The notes: generated from the letters alone by a model not told the origin. A stretch of 64,000 nt of DNA from Cordylochernes scorpioides (GCA_030710605.1 CP092880.1:8259909-8323908), one strand, 5' to 3'. Shown: positions 21,601-24,958, counted from the stretch's first letter. Program-made: numbers and translations.

Positions 21601-24037
21601 GGTTTTGTTTTGATTGAGGTAGACTTTGATACCTTGGGCTTCGAGGTCTGATGTGTTTGGAATATTAATGGCTATGTCTTCATAGTACAAATTCTTGATT
21701 AAAAATGCAAGGCCACCCCCTTCTTTATTTCTGTCTTTTCTGAGGATATTGTAGTTTTTATATTTGAGATTGTACTTTTCATTTAATTTGGTTTCCTGTA
21801 GGGCTATAATTTGTATCTTTTGTTTTTCAGCTATTTCCATTATTTCTTCTAATTTTATTTTTGTTGCTGTTGAGCACAATCCATTGATGTTGCACTGCAG
21901 AATGCTCAATTGCTTGGAAGCTGCAAAGTTAGAAGTTTGTGGAGACTGTATTATACTTATCGGACAGAACCCTCTACCTAAGTCCTGAACGCGCCCCTGT
22001 TTATTCTGCGCGACGGGCGATGCAGCATGCAAATCAACATCTGATCTCATGGAATGGGGTATAGGGGTGCAGCTTTCGTTGATCATGGCACCATGATCCA
22101 GGCACACTTTGGTGAAAGTCTGACTTTGCCTGTAGTTTGAGGCCGTTCCTAACATGGAAGCAGACGCCTTTGCTGCCGACTCTAACATGAGTACAGACAC
22201 AGCTCCTCCGTATCCCTGGAGTGGGACCCTTGCTGAGGTCCATCAACCCGGGTCAGTTGAAGTCAGGATTTTTAAAGAGGTCTACTCCTCTTCTAACAAT
22301 GCTGCTGTTGGTCCGCGACTGCTTATTTGTCAGAGTTATTCTGCTTGTTTCGCAGCTGGCCTTCATATCTGAAGGTCGTTCCCCTATCCGCCACCTGGGG
22401 ACGCGCCCTATAGCAGTCAGCTCTGCCAAGGGGACAACCATCATAACTGGGTGAAGTAGAATGCGTCTGCCTTTGTCATTAAGACTGGGAGTACTACTCA
22501 GTGGCAGGCCGACTTAGCTCCAAAAAGAAATGGCTGACTCTGACATGAGGAACAGACGAGATGTGCAGCCGCTTCTAACATGGAGTGCAGATGCTGCTCA
22601 TCCTGTATCAGGAGCCCTTACAGGGGCCACTGAGCCCAGATTTTTTTAGTGAGCTTTTTACTGCTTCCCATCCTCCTTTTTCATCTGGGCTTGGGACCGG
22701 CAAAGGCGGAGTTAATGTTGGTTTAATGTGTGTGTAGATCCAGGAGATGATCCAGTTTATCTATGAGACCATCCTGCCCCATCCCTCACAATTTGAACTG
22801 GACCCCGAGTACCAGAATCTCTTCCTGACAGTGAAGGAACTCAGGTCCTGGCAGAGGTTCCGGGATGGAGTCCGGGCTGCTCTCTATTTCTCTGTGATCT
22901 TGTTGCTGGTGTTGTCTGTGCTGGCTTTCCTGGCTGCCGAGGTAGGACTTTCTACGGAGAACTGATGCACTCATTTACTACTGGAATTCTCTCTACTGGA
23001 TTTTTCTATTCCTCCAACCCCTATTTGTCTACTTTAATACCTACCTTCTTCTTTCTTATCTCCACACTGGGTGAAGTAGAATGCATCTGCCTTTGTCATT
23101 AAGACTGGAAGCACTACTCAGTGACAGGCTGACTTAGCTCCAAAATAAATGGCCATCTCTGACATGAGGAACAGAAGCCATGTACAGCCACTCCTAACAT
23201 GGAGTACAAACACTGCTCATCCTGTATCCCTGGATTAGAAGCCCTTACAGGGTACTATCAGCCAGGCCAGCTGAACCCAGGTTTTTTAGTGAGCTTGCTA
23301 CTGCTCCCCCTCCTCCTTTTTCATCCGGGCTTGGGACCAGCAAAGGCGGAGTTAAACTGTCTACTTTAATACCTACCTAATTCAACAGGTAGCACACACT
23401 TGTTGTTTCTTATCCCCTTGTGTAAAGATTACACGAATTTCATGAGTTCATGCTCCTCGAGCTGTTTTATGATGAGCAGCGGCCTCTCCCAAAGGTCCTG
23501 TTTAGTGCATCTAATGCAAGCCAAAATGTGTTCTGGAGCTGCAGGTGCCAAGCTACATTTTGGGCAAGTGGGGTAGATTTTGTTATTATTTTCTATCTTC
23601 AATGGCTTGAGATGGCCTGTTCTAAATCTTGTTAGTGTTGTTTGATGCTGTCTATTTCTGATGTTCAGAGCTCCTCCTGGGTTCACTACCAACTGTGCTT
23701 AGGTGGGATCCTCCAGTTCTTGTTTATTTTTGTTTTGGCAACTGTTTCTATTTCTTTAAAAGTAAGTTTATTTTTCTGTGGCAAGGGTTCTTTTGTGCCT
23801 TTTTTTGCTAGCACATCAGCAGCTTTCTATGGCAGCACACACTTTCTATGGAGAACTGATTCACTCATTTACTACAGTAGCCTCTCCTTGTATAGAGTGG
23901 AACATTTCCCATGAGAGACCATCTATCACACAGTCACTCATGGGAGGTTCCATTGTACACTTGTGTTCACTGTTGGTGTGATGTTTCAGAGGCCCAGAAC
24001 ATTACGGAGAGACCTCCTACCTCAGTACTGTAACTGA
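541..24037 (+). CDS. GNPTAB: GNPTAB: GlcNAc-1-phosphotransferase subunits alpha/beta, 3' thirteen exons (5' end outside window)
   Basis: The enzyme transfers GlcNAc-1-phosphate to mannoses of lysosomal hydrolases in the cis-Golgi, the first step of mannose-6-phosphate tagging. Exons seen: 541-608, 2716-2830, 4808-5045, 6657-6734, 8583-8692, 10185-10264, 10392-10582, 11636-11818, 14089-14209, 15661-15845, 16813-16867, 22738-22941, 23990-24037. All have AG/GT borders and the phases chain without a break. In order they give two Notch-like (LNR) modules, a divergent spacer, the alpha/beta cleavage region, beta-subunit Stealth blocks, an EF-hand, and one C-terminal membrane helix with a short tail. 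Residues matching the vertebrate protein include [19 protein letters not shown] and [10 protein letters not shown]. The N-terminal membrane anchor and first Stealth blocks lie before base 1. Introns are packed with mobile elements, including a full-length LINE in the next-to-last-but-one intron. The assignment is firm; the third to fifth exons are the least conserved. Confidence 0.95.
697..818 (-). mobile_element. LINE-A 3' end fragment
   Basis: Starts on the + strand with TTGTTGTTTCTTATCC, the complement of the LINE-A (CAA)n tail, and runs through the C-terminal codons of the ORF. 5'-truncated. Confidence 0.85.
857..1377. mobile_element. MITE E (pogo-type) split by a SINE
   Basis: Begins TACAGTAAAACCTCCTTG and ends near TTTTACTCTA, with the TA-flanked CAGT termini typical of pogo/Tigger-like MITEs. 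A tRNA-derived SINE occupies 1028-1350. Confidence 0.75.
1028..1350 (-). mobile_element. tRNA-derived SINE
   Basis: The T-run at 1028 is the A tail of a reversed SINE. The body has the CATGATNATCATGG palindrome, and the head ends in the tRNA-like part at 1290-1350. The B-box here is degraded (TTTGATCCC). Confidence 0.85.
1383..1733 (+). mobile_element. LINE-B head-plus-tail retroposon
   Basis: The head AACCCAAATTCCGGATGAAA leads through the family body to the tail GAGTGGAGATAAGGAAGAAG with a (GAA)n end. Same layout as the copies at 7287 and 8837, which have target duplications. Confidence 0.8.
1994..2290. repeat. Foldback element, related to the one at 129-384
   Basis: The arms AAATTACGATTTTTTGTTCA (right) and its complement (left, GAATGAAAAATCGTAATTT) pair around a centre near 2130. 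The layout and the GAAAAATC...GAAATA order resemble the first foldback in the window. Confidence 0.75.
2295..2405. repeat. Short AT-rich foldback
   Basis: AAAAGACATATTTTGGATCT pairs with AGATCCAAAATATGCCTTTT. Arms of about 45 bp. Confidence 0.75.
2455..2619 (+). mobile_element. tRNA-derived SINE, head missing
   Basis: Starts at CAAACGGGGCTCTGGC and ends in AAGCAAAAAATAAAATAAAT. The tRNA-like head is absent. Confidence 0.8.
2716..2830 (+). CDS. GNPTAB: GNPTAB exon: end of LNR module
   Basis: The acceptor is TTGTGTCCAG and the donor GTGAGT. The frame gives [14 protein letters not shown], the Cys and Asp pattern that closes a Notch-like repeat and binds calcium. It is followed by [12 protein letters not shown], close to the vertebrate LLPNQTHYIIP stretch. 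The NTT sequon could be N-glycosylated in the Golgi lumen. It enters in phase 0 and leaves in phase 1. Confidence 0.9.
2849..3206 (-). mobile_element. LINE-B head-plus-tail retroposon
   Basis: On the + strand it runs from the reversed tail TCTTCTTCTTATTTCTTATC to the reversed head GGGACCAGCAAAGGCGGAGT. Nearly full length. It follows a GNPTAB exon by 20 bp. Confidence 0.85.
3480..3800. repeat. Foldback element split by a LINE-A 3' end
   Basis: The arms meet around 3690-3710 (GAGGGCTTGG / GAGCCAAGCCCTC) and extend out to TTTAAATATCATCAAATATT and its complement. Related to MITE C by the AGGGCTTGGCTC core. Confidence 0.8.
3520..3631 (+). mobile_element. LINE-A 3' end fragment with (CAA)n tail
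   Basis: A 112-bp piece ending AAGAAACAACAACAACAACAG inserted in the left arm of the foldback (last 21 positions shown minus one base by the tail count). CAGACCTTACTG and CAGACCTTTCTG flank it as a target duplication of about 12 bp with one change. Confidence 0.85.
3969..4379. mobile_element. MITE A copies, one carrying a hAT-like fragment
   Basis: A complete palindromic copy at about 3969-4125 is followed by a second starting near 4126, whose right end is at 4753-4775 after the Helitron-like insertion. At about 4200-4290 the text CAGGGGTTGGCAAACTGTGA with GCGGCTCTTT resembles hAT/Charlie-type ends. Confidence 0.65.
4380..4752 (-). mobile_element. Non-autonomous Helitron-like element in MITE A
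   Basis: Read on the - strand it starts TCTATATATATAAAAATC and ends with a GC-rich hairpin followed by CTAG, with A before and T after: the marks of a Helitron (5' TC, 3' hairpin plus CTRR, A/T target). Removing it restores MITE A at TAATCTA/TATTCCAAATTG. No Rep-helicase coding. Confidence 0.75.
4808..5045 (+). CDS. GNPTAB: GNPTAB exon: alpha-subunit spacer after LNR
   Basis: The acceptor ATGACAG opens a 78-codon stretch, starting [15 protein letters not shown], that resembles in position and style the vertebrate segment after the LNR pair (ECLPYFSFAEVA...). The donor is placed at GTATCC. It is a weak site, but it leaves two bases that join in frame to the next exon. The 3' border is therefore the uncertain part. 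The upstream intron carries a MITE with a Helitron-like insertion ending about 50 bp before this exon. Confidence 0.75.
5137..5541. repeat. MITE A with an internal triplication (101-bp unit)
   Basis: AATAAGACCAAATCC to GAGAAATTTTACCAC recurs three times at about 5148, 5246 and 5346 before the right arm of the palindrome. The copies are almost identical, so the amplification is recent. Confidence 0.85.
5675..5856. mobile_element. MITE D copy
   Basis: Starts AGTTAAACCTGTCTATAGCG and ends GACAGGTTTAACTGTATA. The inverted ends and TA flanks suggest a Tc1/mariner-pogo type MITE. This is an intact example of the site hit by piggyBac at 56456. Confidence 0.85.
5857..6315. other. Mostly unique intron sequence with a (CT)n run
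   Basis: No gene or known repeat was recognised. A (CT)n microsatellite lies at about 6115-6139. The stretch at 6020-6290 is richer in C and less AT-biased than its surroundings, but no frame continues the GNPTAB phases. Confidence 0.4.
6316..6499. mobile_element. MITE D copy
   Basis: CAGTTAAACCTGTCTATAGT to GACAGGTTCAACTGTATA, with the same internal TTTTAATGTAAATCGCATCG. Full length. Confidence 0.85.
6657..6734 (+). CDS. GNPTAB: GNPTAB exon: spacer segment (tentative)
   Basis: A 78-bp open stretch lies between AACCAG and a GTATGT donor. It reads [17 protein letters not shown] in the frame required by both neighbouring exons (one base in, two bases out). No residue-level match to the vertebrate protein can be claimed in this fast-evolving spacer. 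The call rests on splice sites and phase continuity. Confidence 0.55.
6789..7037. mobile_element. MITE A remnants
   Basis: The right arm (CGTCACACACTATATATTTA) is at 6796-6860 and the left arm (AATAAGACCAAATCC...GTGTGTGACATTTTG) at 6980-7037. The second is cut by MITE E. Confidence 0.7.
7038..7206. mobile_element. MITE E (pogo-type), reversed
   Basis: CATGAGAGGACACTCGTG at the left and TTACAGAGAGGTTCTAATGT at the right, with the internal TTTTTACTATTTAG motif. Confidence 0.8.
7287..7675 (-). mobile_element. LINE-B head-plus-tail retroposon with 11-bp target duplication
   Basis: TTATTACTGTC is repeated at 7276-7286 and 7676-7686. The 389-bp element between runs, in + strand order, from the reversed (GAA)n tail to the reversed head GCAAAGGCGGAG. 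It interrupts MITE C. The duplication shows insertion by retroposition. Confidence 0.92.
7676..7880. mobile_element. MITE C, right part
   Basis: Contains GAGGGCTTGGCTCATCAGTG, GCGGTTTCACCAATTTAATC and ends near AACTATGGACATGAGCTC, the order seen in the other MITE C copies. Confidence 0.75.
7972..8537. mobile_element. MITE E sequence interrupted by LINE-B
   Basis: Begins TACAGTAGAACCTCTCTG, is broken at about 8108 by LINE-B, and MITE E sequence appears again at 8406-8537, ending GGAGGTTCTACTGTA. The two parts overlap in content, so two copies or a partial duplication are involved. Confidence 0.7.
8109..8405 (-). mobile_element. LINE-B 3' end with C-terminal ORF piece
   Basis: After the (GAA)n tail, 8137-8340 on the - strand encodes the C-terminus of a LINE protein: [11 protein letters not shown] followed by a CxxC...H...C knuckle ([19 protein letters not shown]). 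LINE-A has the same layout ([15 protein letters not shown]...H...C), so LINE-B belongs to the same LINE group. Confidence 0.8.
8583..8692 (+). CDS. GNPTAB: GNPTAB exon: spacer before the cleavage region
   Basis: The frame reads [20 protein letters not shown] and then [10 protein letters not shown]. It accepts two bases from the preceding exon and leaves one. A similar Asp-Ile...Asn-Leu-Ser...Leu pattern occurs in the vertebrate alpha subunit. The acceptor could be GACAG (start 8583) or the next CAG (start 8586). The donor is GTCTAT. It lies between a MITE E copy and a MITE A copy. Confidence 0.7.
8717..9330. mobile_element. MITE A split by a LINE-B retroposon
   Basis: GATAAGGCACAATTTGGATT starts it and GGTCTTATTACCTTGTGTTT ends it. 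The insertion at 8837-9194 is at CAGACAAAAGTACT. Confidence 0.88.
8837..9194 (-). mobile_element. LINE-B head-plus-tail retroposon with 11-bp target duplication
   Basis: ACAAAAGTACT flanks the element at 8826-8836 and 9195-9205. Reversed tail CTTCTTCTTCTTTCTTATC on the left, reversed head AAAGGCGGAGTT on the right. Confidence 0.92.
9500..9645. mobile_element. MITE C fragment
   Basis: GGATCATCAGTGGTGAACCC and CGCCAGTTTAATCTACCAT, then TATTGTATTTG, matching the middle of MITE C. Confidence 0.65.
9679..10140. mobile_element. MITE D split by a SINE
   Basis: ACAGTTAAACCTGTCTATAG at 9680 and CTATAGACAGGTTTAACTGT at 10117-10138 are its two ends. The SINE at 9804-10116 fills the middle. Confidence 0.85.
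9804..10116 (+). mobile_element. tRNA-derived SINE, full length
   Basis: Head GGGGGGTCGGTGGAAGG, A-box TGGTTAAACCG, B-box GGTTCGATCC, then TTGGACACTTTTTT, the CATGATTATCATGG palindrome, and tail TAGGGATAAGCAAAAAAAA. Confidence 0.9.
10185..10264 (+). CDS. GNPTAB: GNPTAB exon: end of alpha subunit
   Basis: The acceptor TTTTTCAG follows a good pyrimidine tract and the donor is GTTAGT. The frame gives [20 protein letters not shown] and then HNAIVSL, helical and acidic, just before the alpha/beta cleavage region. It enters in phase 1 and leaves in phase 0. The upstream intron carries MITE D split by a tRNA-derived SINE. Confidence 0.85.
10392..10582 (+). CDS. GNPTAB: GNPTAB exon: alpha/beta cleavage site and start of beta subunit (Stealth block)
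   Basis: The acceptor is GTGTTTCAG and the donor follows AGCAG. It contains [19 protein letters not shown], aligned with the vertebrate junction RQLK/DTFADSLRYVNK where site-1 protease separates alpha from beta. RRHLM before the Asp fits the R-x-hydrophobic preference of that protease. It continues through [20 protein letters not shown], the conserved Stealth block that opens the beta subunit. It leaves in phase 2. Confidence 0.95.
10648..11226 (+). mobile_element. tRNA-derived SINE split by MITE C
   Basis: Head at 10648-10674 and remainder at 10957-11226. The MITE between is flanked by GTCTAAAC on both sides. Confidence 0.85.
10675..10948. mobile_element. MITE C with 8-bp target duplication
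   Basis: GTCTAAAC at 10667-10674 and 10949-10956 flank 274 bp that hold GGGAGGGTTCACTACTGATG and CAGTAAGGGCAGTAGAAATT. An 8-bp duplication would fit a hAT-type mechanism, but clear hAT terminal repeats were not seen. Confidence 0.75.
11227..11635. other. Unique intron sequence before the EF-hand exon
   Basis: No repeat or gene was recognised. It ends in the acceptor ACCTTACAG. Confidence 0.5.
11636..11818 (+). CDS. GNPTAB: GNPTAB exon: Stealth block and first half of EF-hand loop
   Basis: It reads [20 protein letters not shown] and then [10 protein letters not shown], one of the best conserved segments of the beta subunit. It ends inside an EF-hand loop at DMDQSG. The donor GTGGGT splits the glycine codon at loop position 6. 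The next exon completes the loop. The 55-bp minisatellite begins about 50 bp downstream of this donor. Confidence 0.95.
11872..13921. repeat. 55-bp minisatellite, about 37 copies, in GNPTAB intron
   Basis: The period is exactly 55 bp (for example the unit start recurs at 12031 and 12086). Copies differ at a few fixed positions (CAATGTC/CAGTGCC/CAGTGTC, TCTCTCC/TCCCTCC), and first and last copies are more diverged, as expected for unequal exchange. Each unit holds a long pyrimidine tract followed by CTACTGAG, which looks like a 3' splice acceptor. No parent transposon was recognised. Confidence 0.97.
13922..14088. other. Unique intron sequence between minisatellite and next exon
   Basis: About 170 bp without a recognised repeat. 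It ends in the real acceptor ATATGTCCAG, which is weaker in pyrimidines than the repeated acceptor-like sites upstream. Confidence 0.6.
14089..14209 (+). CDS. GNPTAB: GNPTAB exon: second half of EF-hand
   Basis: It completes the glycine codon and gives [20 protein letters not shown]. The EF-hand loop across the junction has D, D, S, then E at position 12, so calcium binding looks intact. It continues [17 protein letters not shown], matching the vertebrate LEHMLINCSK segment with an N-linked sequon. The donor is GTCCGA; the exon leaves in phase 0. Confidence 0.93.
14311..14438. mobile_element. MITE A palindrome
   Basis: ACACAAAGTAATAAGACC to CTTATTACCTTGTGTTTATA with a very short loop. The LINE-A fragment at 14439 entered its right end. 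Confidence 0.85.
14439..14808 (-). mobile_element. LINE-A 3' fragment with 13-bp target duplication
   Basis: TGTGTTTATAATG at 14426-14438 and 14809-14821 flanks 370 bp of 5'-truncated LINE-A in reverse. The protein remnant keeps [17 protein letters not shown] and the CxxC knuckle. Confidence 0.93.
14886..15190. mobile_element. MITE A, long form
   Basis: ATAAGGCACAATTTGGATTA at the left end; the middle includes ATTTCTCATTCAGTACTTTT; the right end is interrupted by LINE-A at 15190 and finishes at 15403-15416. Confidence 0.8.
15190..15402 (+). mobile_element. LINE-A copy with internal deletion: 5' end joined to 3' end
   Basis: The first 150 bp match the 5' end of the full LINE-A (CAAAGTGTGCCTGGATCATG). 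They join directly to its last 60 bp (TTTACACAAGGGGATAAGAA plus CAA repeats). AGAATCCAAA at 15180-15189 and 15403-15412 is the target duplication, so the 213-bp unit inserted as one piece. Confidence 0.88.
15424..15616 (+). mobile_element. tRNA-derived SINE, head missing
   Basis: AGTCCAACCCCATCAGCGAG to the CATGATTATCATGG palindrome and an AAGCAAAAG tail. Confidence 0.8.
15661..15845 (+). CDS. GNPTAB: GNPTAB exon: beta-subunit luminal segment
   Basis: The acceptor is TGTTGGCAG and the donor GTGAGT. It contains [17 protein letters not shown], parallel to vertebrate KYRFEIMGEEEIAFKMI, then [10 protein letters not shown] leading into the conserved R-K-F motif of the next exon. It enters in phase 0 and leaves in phase 2. 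Confidence 0.95.
15913..16400. mobile_element. MITE C palindrome interrupted by an unknown 210-bp piece
   Basis: The left arm ends near 16045 (TAGTTTTACCAATTTAA) and the right arm starts at 16257 (GGGTTCACCACAGATGAGAC). The piece between is GC-rich in its second half (CCGTCCGCGGTCC) and matches nothing else in the window. Confidence 0.65.
16813..16867 (+). CDS. GNPTAB: GNPTAB exon: last Stealth block ([11 protein letters not shown])
   Basis: This 55-bp exon encodes [18 protein letters not shown], the nearly invariant C-terminal Stealth motif (vertebrate KFVCLNDNIDHNHKDA). Its Asn-Asp-Asn-x-Asp-His set belongs to the catalytic core. The acceptor is TTGGTGCAG and the donor GTGAGG. It leaves in phase 0. 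Confidence 0.95.
16894..17154 (-). mobile_element. tRNA-derived SINE tail, split by a deleted LINE-A
   Basis: TTATTATCCTTAGTACACGT at the left and TTGTACAGGCCATGATAATC at the right are the reversed 3' half of the SINE; 16925-17080 is the insertion. Confidence 0.75.
16925..17080 (+). mobile_element. Second LINE-A copy with 5' end joined to 3' end
   Basis: CGGCCTCAAACTACAGGCAA to AAAGCTGCACCCCT is LINE-A 5' sequence. It joins at a different point from the copy at 15190 to CAGCTCGAGGAGCATGAACT and the 3' tail. The deletion therefore arose independently. Confidence 0.82.
17268..17332. mobile_element. Mariner-like MITE end fragment
   Basis: CGCTCATGGACAAAACTTAA matches the end of the MITE at 41901 that seeds the 76-bp minisatellite. 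Confidence 0.6.
17333..17646 (+). mobile_element. LINE-A 3' fragment
   Basis: AACAAGAACTGGAGGATCCC to AAGAAACAACATCAG. It has small deletions against the full copy within the C-terminal knuckle region. Confidence 0.88.
17846..18085. mobile_element. MITE C palindromic form
   Basis: Arms of about 105 bp: TACTATCCTTACTTCAATGT pairs with ACATTGAAGTAAGGATAGTA, centred near 17955. It shows that MITE C exists as perfect foldbacks. Confidence 0.85.
18205..22432 (-). mobile_element. LINE-A, full-length I/jockey-group non-LTR retrotransposon, 4228 bp
   Basis: GACAACCATCAT is repeated exactly at 18193-18204 and 22433-22444. On the - strand the element starts CCTTGGCAGAGCTGACTGC, has a 5' leader of about 240 bp, one long open frame, about 15 bp after the stop codon, and a (CAA)n tail seen as the GTTGTT run at 18205-18220. 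No poly(A). No separate ORF1 fits in the leader. Completeness, intact ORF and exact target duplication point to a recent insertion. Confidence 0.95.
18244..22188 (-). CDS. LINE-A polyprotein: APE endonuclease, reverse transcriptase, RNase H, CCHC knuckle
   Basis: One open frame of 1314 codons from the first ATG at 22188; the frame is open a little further upstream through GTG at 22200. Numbered from 22200: apurinic-type endonuclease at about 97-330 ([34 protein letters not shown]). The reverse transcriptase lies at about 500-850 ([30 protein letters not shown], catalytic FADD near 776-779). RNase H is at about 1065-1190 ([39 protein letters not shown]). The C-terminal CPKC...H...C knuckle is near 1273. 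Catalytic residues look intact. The protein would nick target DNA and copy its own RNA there. APE plus RNase H without a visible ORF1 fits the I/Ingi/Nimb side of the I-jockey superfamily; the exact clade needs a tree. Confidence 0.95.
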   Translation of the reverse strand: MLESAAKASASMLGTASNYRQSQTFTKVCLDHGAMINESCTPIPHSMRSDVDLHAASPVAQNKQGRVQDLGRGFCPISIIQSPQTSNFAASKQLSILQCNINGLCSTATKIKLEEIMEIAEKQKIQIIALQETKLNEKYNLKYKNYNILRKDRNKEGGGLAFLIKNLYYEDIAINIPNTSDLEAQGIKVYLNQNKTINIFNMYHPPNNKLIDDGTMAQFLTDNTIIVGDLNAKHQLWGCSTPNPRGKILSNLFDDNAFMCLNDGNPTHHSYSYNTAQALDISFSSPDIFHKCKWQILKSIGSDHLPILIEISTKTKTSSIKEKFWNFKKANWNLYQQNTNEDFRKAPTRMKDLEQNWISFKNTIIKAAKVSIPRGNIKKWIPNYTHQAKDIQTLITKRNELQKKCTQNQTNCRTELNIVNAKIKRLYVNMKREKWKQTCENLNPRNPNTKLWHLAKQIDRAQPQTENTNMIKNTDGTPATNDKNAANLLGNSYQISSKIKFEIKDKKVEKKARKIIHDCKNVTSTHNIFHEKINMKELDYALENTDLNKTPGPDGIHGQMISNLGKNGKEKLLDIFNNSWKTGKLPQDWKTATIIPIKKLDKSADDPKNYRPISLTSICCKLMEKIILRRLTYHLDTRNLLPKEQYGFRKGHGTIDQLLFFTQKVKDAQNRKPTNHTIAAFLDLTQAFDKVWKNKLITKLYKHFKIDGKAITWINDFLKNRYIRVKYNGTLSKTFKLYQGLPQGSVLSPTLFTLFIAGIEEKISHKTNIGLFADDIILWSSNNNWKKAERDLNKTLFHLEKFANKHKLEFNPQKSETCLFTTDKKLYKIRPKIILKEQQLQYNKHPKYLGYTLDPEINSSKHIEEVIRKGRDRLKILKYISGREWGADATTLKLTYTSLIRPILEYGYQIYGTASETNLKSLERIQLSAARIITGLRNTCPNDIVLYEADIMPLKDRRSYNLPKYINKIKSYGNKHRTSKYILNWESNLRLKKEGPLHLAKRNEFLKYKVEKNYLAEKISPCKPLQNVIFNATLNEPTNKQYQNPEYLKQLSLEIINNIPKNAITIYTDGSRDELGHTGSGCLIKTTNGIEKMNRRNPDFCSVFKSELIAIYEALKSIRNTKHHDIWILTDSRSAIQHLSHTGELRDKVSRNIIGYLQKLSKTSKIHFQWIPSHVGIEGNEAADVLAKKGTKEPLPQKNKLTFKEIETIAKTKINKNWRIPPKHSWYSGVNPGGALKIKNRQHQTTLTRFRTGHLKPLKIENNNKIYPTCPKCSLVPAAPEHILACIRCTKQDLWERPLLIIKQLEEHELMEFV
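22738..22941 (+). CDS. GNPTAB: GNPTAB exon: end of Stealth block and C-terminal membrane helix
   Basis: Sixty-eight codons in phase 0. [16 protein letters not shown] matches the vertebrate IPSQFELPREYRNRFL. After [13 protein letters not shown] a hydrophobic run of about 20 residues ([15 protein letters not shown]) forms the single beta-subunit membrane helix in the Golgi. The upstream intron of 5.9 kb was enlarged by a LINE-A insertion of 4.2 kb. The donor is GTAGGA. Confidence 0.95.
23047..23354 (-). mobile_element. LINE-B head-plus-tail retroposon, slightly shortened
   Basis: TTCTTCTTTCTTATCTCCAC then directly ACTGGGTGAAGTAGAATGCA: about 60 bp of the tail region is missing. The reversed head GGCGGAGTT ends it. 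Confidence 0.85.
23401..23825 (-). mobile_element. LINE-A 3' fragment of the 7-bp-deletion subfamily
   Basis: Reversed 3' end from TGTTGTTTCTTATCC to AGCACATCAGCAGCTT. It lacks 7 bp (CCACTGT in + orientation after GGTTCACT) present in the full-length copy, as does the copy at 37434. AGCACACACTT repeats flank it. Confidence 0.9.
23990..24037 (+). CDS. GNPTAB: GNPTAB last exon: cytosolic tail and stop
   Basis: The acceptor GATGTTTCAG is followed in phase 0 by fifteen codons, [15 protein letters not shown], then TGA. The Arg-rich start fits a short cytosolic tail right after the membrane helix; the vertebrate tail is also short and basic. No homology of the last residues can be shown, so placement rests on splice site, phase and basic character. 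Confidence 0.8.
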   Translation, partial: RPRTLRRDLLPQYCN

Positions 24038-24186
24038 AGATGACTTCATTTCATTCTAGTCAATCTCTGCAATATATTTATTTAATAACAAAAAGTAGCT
24101 CTGCAATTATTTATTTCATCATTATAAGGAACTACAGAAGGTTTCAGAGAAATCCTTTCATCAGTTTGACATACATTATAGTAAAA

Positions 24187-24768
24187 TGATAAAGCACAAT
24201 TTGGATTATAGATTCAAACTACAAAGTCTTCTTCTTTCTTATCTCCACTCAATCCTATCATGGTATCAAGCTTGTAAAGCTTGTTGATGGTGTCTGCTGG
24301 GGATGTGTCTTCTTCTTCTTCTTTCTTATCTCCACTCAATTATATCAGGGTATCAAGCTTGTAAAGCTTGTTGATGGTCTCTGTCAGGGATGTGTCTTCT
24401 TCTTCTTCTTTCTTATCTCCACTCAATTATATCAGGGTATCAAGCTTGTAAAGCTTGTTGATGGTGTCTGTCGGGGATGTGTCTTCTTCTTCTTCTTTCT
24501 TATCTCCACTCAATTATATTAAGGTATCAAACTTGTAAAGCTTGTTGATGGTGTCTGCTGGGGAAGAGTAGAGCTCATCAATGGATGAGTCAATACAGTC
24601 AATAATGTAAACTACAAAGTAATGTATGATGTTTCTGTAACAGCGTTGTTACGATCATCAGACAAAAGATATTCAGTATATATTTAGTCTTTTGTCTGAC
24701 AACAGTCTGTTACCAAAACGTTACACAGTATTTATTTATTTGGATTTGATCTTATTACTTAGTAATTG
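24187..24768. mobile_element. MITE A split by a LINE-B tandem insertion
   Basis: AAAGCACAATTTGGATTATA at the left and ATTTATTTGGATTTGATCTT at the right. The middle is the LINE-B array at 24227-24608. Confidence 0.8.
24227..24608 (-). repeat. LINE-B 3' end, four tandem copies within one target duplication
   Basis: AAACTACAAAG at 24216-24226 and 24609-24619 flanks the whole array. Each unit of about 81 bp runs TCTTCTTCTTTCTTATCTCC...CTTGTTGATGGTGTCTGC...GGGGATGTG; the last unit reads further into LINE-B (GAGTAGAGCTCATCAATGG). Confidence 0.92.
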
Positions 24769-24952
24769 TAGTAAAATGAAGGGCTCGTGGTCCGAGAGCT
24801 TCTGAGATTCCTTTTAATAATCAAAGTTGTGGAGCTACTTTTTGTTATTATCAAAACCCCTCAATCCTCATGGCTCTACCAAATATATTTATTTTTTTTT
24901 ACTTGTTTGTTGTGTCTTGTTTTTCCTTAGACAGCACACTGCTAGACTTCCA

Positions 24953-24958
24953 ATAAAA
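24953..24958 (+). promoter_or_regulatory. GNPTAB: Candidate GNPTAB polyadenylation signal
   Basis: AATAAA lies about 0.9 kb after the stop codon, beyond a LINE-B tandem insertion and a MITE A copy, in otherwise unique sequence. No earlier AATAAA was seen. Variant signals closer to the stop cannot be excluded. Confidence 0.3.

Larger units (their letters stand above)
18119..22715 (-). mobile_element. LINE-B head-plus-tail retroposon split by the full-length LINE-A
   Basis: The reversed tail is at 18119-18192 and the reversed body and head are at 22445-22715 (AACTGGGTGAAGTAGAATGC to GGCGGAGTT). The host site is GACAACCATCAT. Confidence 0.9.
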
